Assembly (NCBI GenBank): GCA_937958365.1
Contig: CALFEW010001051.1
Span: forward strand, 1-8,510
Length of the DNA: 8,510 nt
From: an uncultured Chloroflexota bacterium
Lineage (GTDB): Bacteria; Chloroflexota; Anaerolineae; Promineifilales; Promineifilaceae
Direction of reading: 5' to 3'
The translations under genes and the position numbers were made by a program. The notes below the pieces were generated by a model that was not told the DNA's origin, ran no database searches, and saw nothing but the letters and a program-made list of their open reading frames with translations. Positions 6,489 to 8,510 of this stretch are shown here, piece by piece (within the stretch, counting starts at the first letter, position 1; every line of letters starts with the position of its first letter).

Positions 6489-6575
6489 GGTATTCGTATT
6501 CGGTAATCCGTAGGGCGCTGCCTCTGGTAAACGCCATCGAAATACGGAACACGGAATACGGAACACGGAATACGG
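6489..6575. repeat. Seven-base tandem arrays in the convergent spacer (AATACGG/AACACGG units)
   Basis: At 6541-6575 five exact in-phase units alternate: AATACGG, AACACGG, AATACGG, AACACGG, AATACGG, equivalent to 2.5 perfect copies of a 14-base unit. At 6489-6509 three looser units (GGTATTC, GTATTCG, GTAATCC) run in the opposite sense, so the two blocks form an imperfect inverted repeat around 6510-6540. The whole lies between the convergent rhomboid and hydrolase genes. Confidence 0.85.
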
Positions 6576-6595
6576 CTGTTGGTTCGTTCGTTTGC

Positions 6596-6616
6596 TGGTT
6601 GGCTTTCGACCAACCA
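6596..6616. terminator. Hairpin between convergent genes (weak terminator candidate)
   Basis: TGGTTGG (6596-6602) and CCAACCA (6610-6616) are perfect inverted arms with a seven-base loop, 19 bases past the hydrolase stop on the minus strand. The position suits a terminator for either gene, but no T-run follows on either strand, so intrinsic termination is doubtful. Confidence 0.3.
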
Positions 6617-6635
6617 ACCCATCAACCTTCCCCCT

Positions 6636-7286
6636 TCACACCACCTCACGCATCAACTCGCGCACAACATTTATTTCGTCCTGATTGATGGTGTGGCCCA
6701 TGCCGGGATATAGACGCATGGTCACGTCGCCGCCCAGTTGACGCAAAACGGCCGTACTCTCCTCTACCCGCTTTTTAGGGATGTGGAAATCCACATCGCT
6801 GCACCCCAGGAAAACCGGCGTGCCGTCCAGCGAACCCGGATACTCACGCGATGTGCCATCCGGTCCGATGAGGCCGCCGCTAAGGCCGACCACGCCGCCA
6901 TAACGGCGCGCGTGCCGCGCCGCAAATTCCAGCGTCAGGCACGCCCCTTGCGAGAAGCCCAGCAAGACGATGCGTTCTGCTGGGATGCCGGTGGTGGTGA
7001 TGTAGGCGAAGAGATGGGCAACGGCCGTTAACCCCGACGAAATACCCGGTTCATTTTGGGCGATGGGAGCCAAAAAACTGTAGGGATACCAGGTATTGCC
7101 GGCGGCCTGCGGGGCCAGATACGCCCAATCCGGCTGGTCAAATTCCGAGACCAGGGTGAGGATGTCGGCGGCGGATGCGCCACGGCCGTGGACCAGAATC
7201 ATCGCTGCGTTGGCCTGCGCCAGCGGCGCACCGGCAGACAGAACCGGCTGGCCTTGATGGGGCGACTCTGCGACAGGCCCGGCCAT
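6636..7286 (-). CDS. Alpha/beta-hydrolase, carboxylesterase/phospholipase family (MhqD-like)
   Basis: This 216-residue cytoplasmic serine hydrolase has a complete catalytic triad: S112 in GFSQG (110-114), D166 in SDVDFHIP (163-170) and H198 in GMGHT. An oxyanion-hole motif, LVHGRGAS, lies at 31-38. The fold and length match the small carboxylesterase/phospholipase family that includes Bacillus MhqD and E. coli YpfH. ATG 7286 is chosen because GGGAGG is seven bases upstream and the ATG shares its A with the TGA of the dioxygenase gene, which implies translational coupling. The frame extends eight codons further upstream, but only inside the neighbour's end. Pairing with a two-module glyoxalase-fold dioxygenase mirrors B. 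subtilis mhqED, which belongs to the quinone/catechol stress regulon. Substrate and inducer are inferred, not shown. Confidence 0.92.
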   Translation of the reverse strand: MAGPVAESPHQGQPVLSAGAPLAQANAAMILVHGRGASAADILTLVSEFDQPDWAYLAPQAAGNTWYPYSFLAPIAQNEPGISSGLTAVAHLFAYITTTGIPAERIVLLGFSQGACLTLEFAARHARRYGGVVGLSGGLIGPDGTSREYPGSLDGTPVFLGCSDVDFHIPKKRVEESTAVLRQLGGDVTMRLYPGMGHTINQDEINVVRELMREVV

Positions 7287-8377
7287 CAGGCAGCCTCCCA
7301 ATCGCGCCACGGCGAGACTTGTAATGGCGTCAGTTGGTTAGCGATGGCGGCGCGGTGCTGTTCCAACCAGGGTGGCAGTTGCAGCGCTGCGCCCAGGTCG
7401 GCCACGTCCTCATCCACCAGGAAACCAGGACCGGCGGTAGCAATTTCGACGATGTGGCCGTCGGGGTCGTTGGTGTAGATGCTCTTGAAATATACGCGGT
7501 CCAAGACCGGGGTGACGCGCAGCCCGGCTTTCAGCAGCTTTTCACGGTAAATCAACTGCGTCGCTTCATCGGCGACGGCGAAGGCGTAGTGATGGGTCTG
7601 GCCCGCACCCATTTGCACGGCGTGGTAACGTTTGTCTTGCAGATTGCGCTCGAAGTACGTGATGAGGGTTCCGGGACGGCCGTTATCCACCCCCCAATAC
7701 CAGTGCGCCGAAGTCGGATCGTCAAAATTGCTGGTCATCTTCACGCGCTGCAAACCGAGCAGGCCGCCAAAGAAGGCGTCGGTGCGCTGAATGTCTGCGC
7801 CGATGGCCGTAATGTGGTGCATCCCGTGGCGCAAGGCCATGTCCGGCGTGATGACGGACACAGGTTCCGGCCAGGTCGTGGCGGCGATGCGCGCCTCGTC
7901 GCGGTTGTTGATCATCATTTGCGCCGGCGGATCGCGGTGTTCGCTGCCCAGGGTGGCCGCCGGTTCATCGGCGGTAAAGCCCGGCCCCAGGGTGGCAATT
8001 TCCAGGATCACGCCATCCGGGTCGCGGAAATAAATGGAGGTGAAGTAGTGGCGGTCCAACGGGCCATTCACCGGCAGACCCAGGTCGGTGAGGCGGCGCT
8101 TCCATTTGAGCAGGCCATCAACGTCAGCGACGCCGAGGGCGAAGTGATGGGTTCCGCCAATGCCGGGGCGTCCTTGCGGCGAGCGGGGCCATTCAAAGAA
8201 GGTAACGGCCGTGCCCGGCCGCCCTCTCTCATCACCAAAATAAAGGTGATACGCGCCGGGATCGTCAAAATTAACCGTTTGTTTAACCAGACGCAGCCCT
8301 AACACACCGGTGTAAAAATCTACAGTGCGCTGAGCCTGGCGACACACTAAGGTAATGTGATGTAACCCAAGAATCAT
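7286..8377 (-). CDS. Ring-cleaving dioxygenase, two-module glyoxalase (VOC) superfamily (MhqE/MhqO-like)
   Basis: This 363-residue protein holds two vicinal-oxygen-chelate modules (about 1-138 and 183-325), each with the metal-binding pattern His, His, Glu. Module 1 has HHIT (6-9), GTHHFA (75-80) and LEIAT (E126). Module 2 has HHIT (187-190), QTHHYA (260-265) and VEIAT (E311). Both repeat F-D-D-P (37-40, 218-221) and RDPDG/NDPDG, showing an internal duplication. Both sites look intact, whereas many two-module extradiol enzymes keep only one. Members such as Bacillus MhqA, MhqE and MhqO are assigned to Fe(II)-dependent cleavage of hydroquinone or catechol rings. ATG 8377 is preferred because AAGGAG lies seven bases before it; the open frame upstream (MKRRRQ from a TTG) covers that ribosome binding site. 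The gene follows another gene's stop by 14 bases and overlaps the hydrolase start by one base. Confidence 0.93.
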   Translation of the reverse strand: MILGLHHITLVCRQAQRTVDFYTGVLGLRLVKQTVNFDDPGAYHLYFGDERGRPGTAVTFFEWPRSPQGRPGIGGTHHFALGVADVDGLLKWKRRLTDLGLPVNGPLDRHYFTSIYFRDPDGVILEIATLGPGFTADEPAATLGSEHRDPPAQMMINNRDEARIAATTWPEPVSVITPDMALRHGMHHITAIGADIQRTDAFFGGLLGLQRVKMTSNFDDPTSAHWYWGVDNGRPGTLITYFERNLQDKRYHAVQMGAGQTHHYAFAVADEATQLIYREKLLKAGLRVTPVLDRVYFKSIYTNDPDGHIVEIATAGPGFLVDEDVADLGAALQLPPWLEQHRAAIANQLTPLQVSPWRDWEAA

Positions 8378-8391
8378 CTGGCGTCTCCTTT

Positions 8392-8510
8392 TCAATCATT
8401 ATCTTTTGTCAGGTAAAGGTCACGAATCCAGGCTGTGATTTGGGCAGCGGCAGAATGGGGATAGGTGAAGGCGTGGGCAACGGCCGTTTCTTGCGCCAGC
8501 CAATGCAACA
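8392..8510 (-). CDS. 3' end of an unidentified gene upstream of the dioxygenase (partial)
   Basis: On the minus strand an open frame enters from the window edge and ends at TGA 8392-8394, leaving 38 whole codons (LHWLAQETAVAHAFTYPHSA at the visible start, then AAQITAWIRDLYLTKDND). The stop is only 14 bases before the dioxygenase ATG, and the frame carries an ACGGCCGT octamer as the other genes do, so it is probably the preceding gene of the same operon. The pattern A..VA..F.YP....... I..W.RDLY loosely recalls the C-terminus of aminoglycoside 6-adenylyltransferase-type nucleotidyltransferases, but too little is visible to name it. Confidence 0.7.
   Translation of the reverse strand, partial: LHWLAQETAVAHAFTYPHSAAAQITAWIRDLYLTKDND

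Larger units (their letters stand above)
129..8487. repeat. Dispersed palindromic octamer ACGGCCGT, 23 copies
   Basis: By hand search the self-complementary octamer begins at 129, 295, 680, 724, 1026, 1168, 2154, 2529, 2962, 4446, 4680, 5030, 5178, 5318, 5487, 6270, 6413, 6748, 7021, 7182, 7676, 8205 and 8480. With even base composition about one copy per 65 kb is expected. Every copy lies in a coding region. The reading phase varies: 13 encode Thr-Ala-Val, 5 encode Arg-Pro and 5 encode Gly-Arg. None occurs between 2970 and 4445, inside the nucleoside-phosphorylase-like gene. Confidence 0.9.

Noticed and set aside
6541..6575. Intrinsic terminator formed by the inverted heptad blocks between convergent genes
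   Set aside because: The pairing with 6489-6509 is imperfect and AT-interrupted, and no U-run follows on either strand.
7334..8302. Long plus-strand open frame opposite the dioxygenase gene
   Set aside because: It is an antisense shadow. The minus-strand frame has two complete VOC modules with all metal ligands, and the plus-strand product has no recognisable motif or ribosome binding site.
1..8510. Prophage, insertion sequence or plasmid origin
   Set aside because: No integrase, transposase, terminal repeat with target duplication, phage structural gene or replication protein is visible. The octamer is spread through nearly all genes, arguing for long-resident chromosomal DNA.

Overview
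The window looks like chromosomal DNA from a GC-rich, Chloroflexota-like bacterium (Anaerolineae-type). This is inferred from the paired FHA-domain genes, a selenocysteine-type SelD, short-period intergenic repeats and a very frequent palindromic octamer. No phylogenetic marker gene is present, so the assignment is tentative. The DNA is gene-dense. No rRNA, tRNA, transposase or CRISPR array is visible.

Layout. On the minus strand at the left edge there is a three-gene operon read right to left: a DUF3662/FHA protein (505-1320), a membrane-anchored FHA protein (71-505, overlapping the first by one base) and the first 16 codons of a third gene (1-49). A compact back-to-back promoter region (about 1375-1436) separates it from a plus-strand series: selD (1548-2588), a 573-residue protein with a nucleoside-phosphorylase-like C-terminal domain (2628-4349), an M24 Xaa-Pro aminopeptidase-like peptidase (4404-5510) and a rhomboid intramembrane protease (5820-6479). 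A convergent, repeat-filled spacer follows. A second minus-strand operon ends there: the 3' end of an unidentified gene (8392-8510), a two-module glyoxalase-fold ring-cleaving dioxygenase (7286-8377) and an alpha/beta hydrolase (6636-7286). The last two overlap by one base and resemble the Bacillus MhqE/MhqD quinone-detoxification pair.

Main result. The selD reading frame does not begin at the TTG codon at 1608, where an ordinary gene caller would put it. It runs from ATG 1548 through an in-frame UGA at 1596-1598. With that codon read as selenocysteine the protein has U17 and K20, exactly where E. coli SelD has its catalytic Cys17 and Lys20. The organism therefore probably makes selenoproteins and uses one to make selenophosphate.

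Two further genome-scale signals stand out. The self-complementary octamer ACGGCCGT occurs 23 times, always inside a coding region and in all three codon phases. Most gene junctions also carry short tandem words: seven-base units at three or more junctions, and nine- and eight-base units in a nested palindrome at 5511-5717. These recall the heptanucleotide STRR repeats of cyanobacteria.
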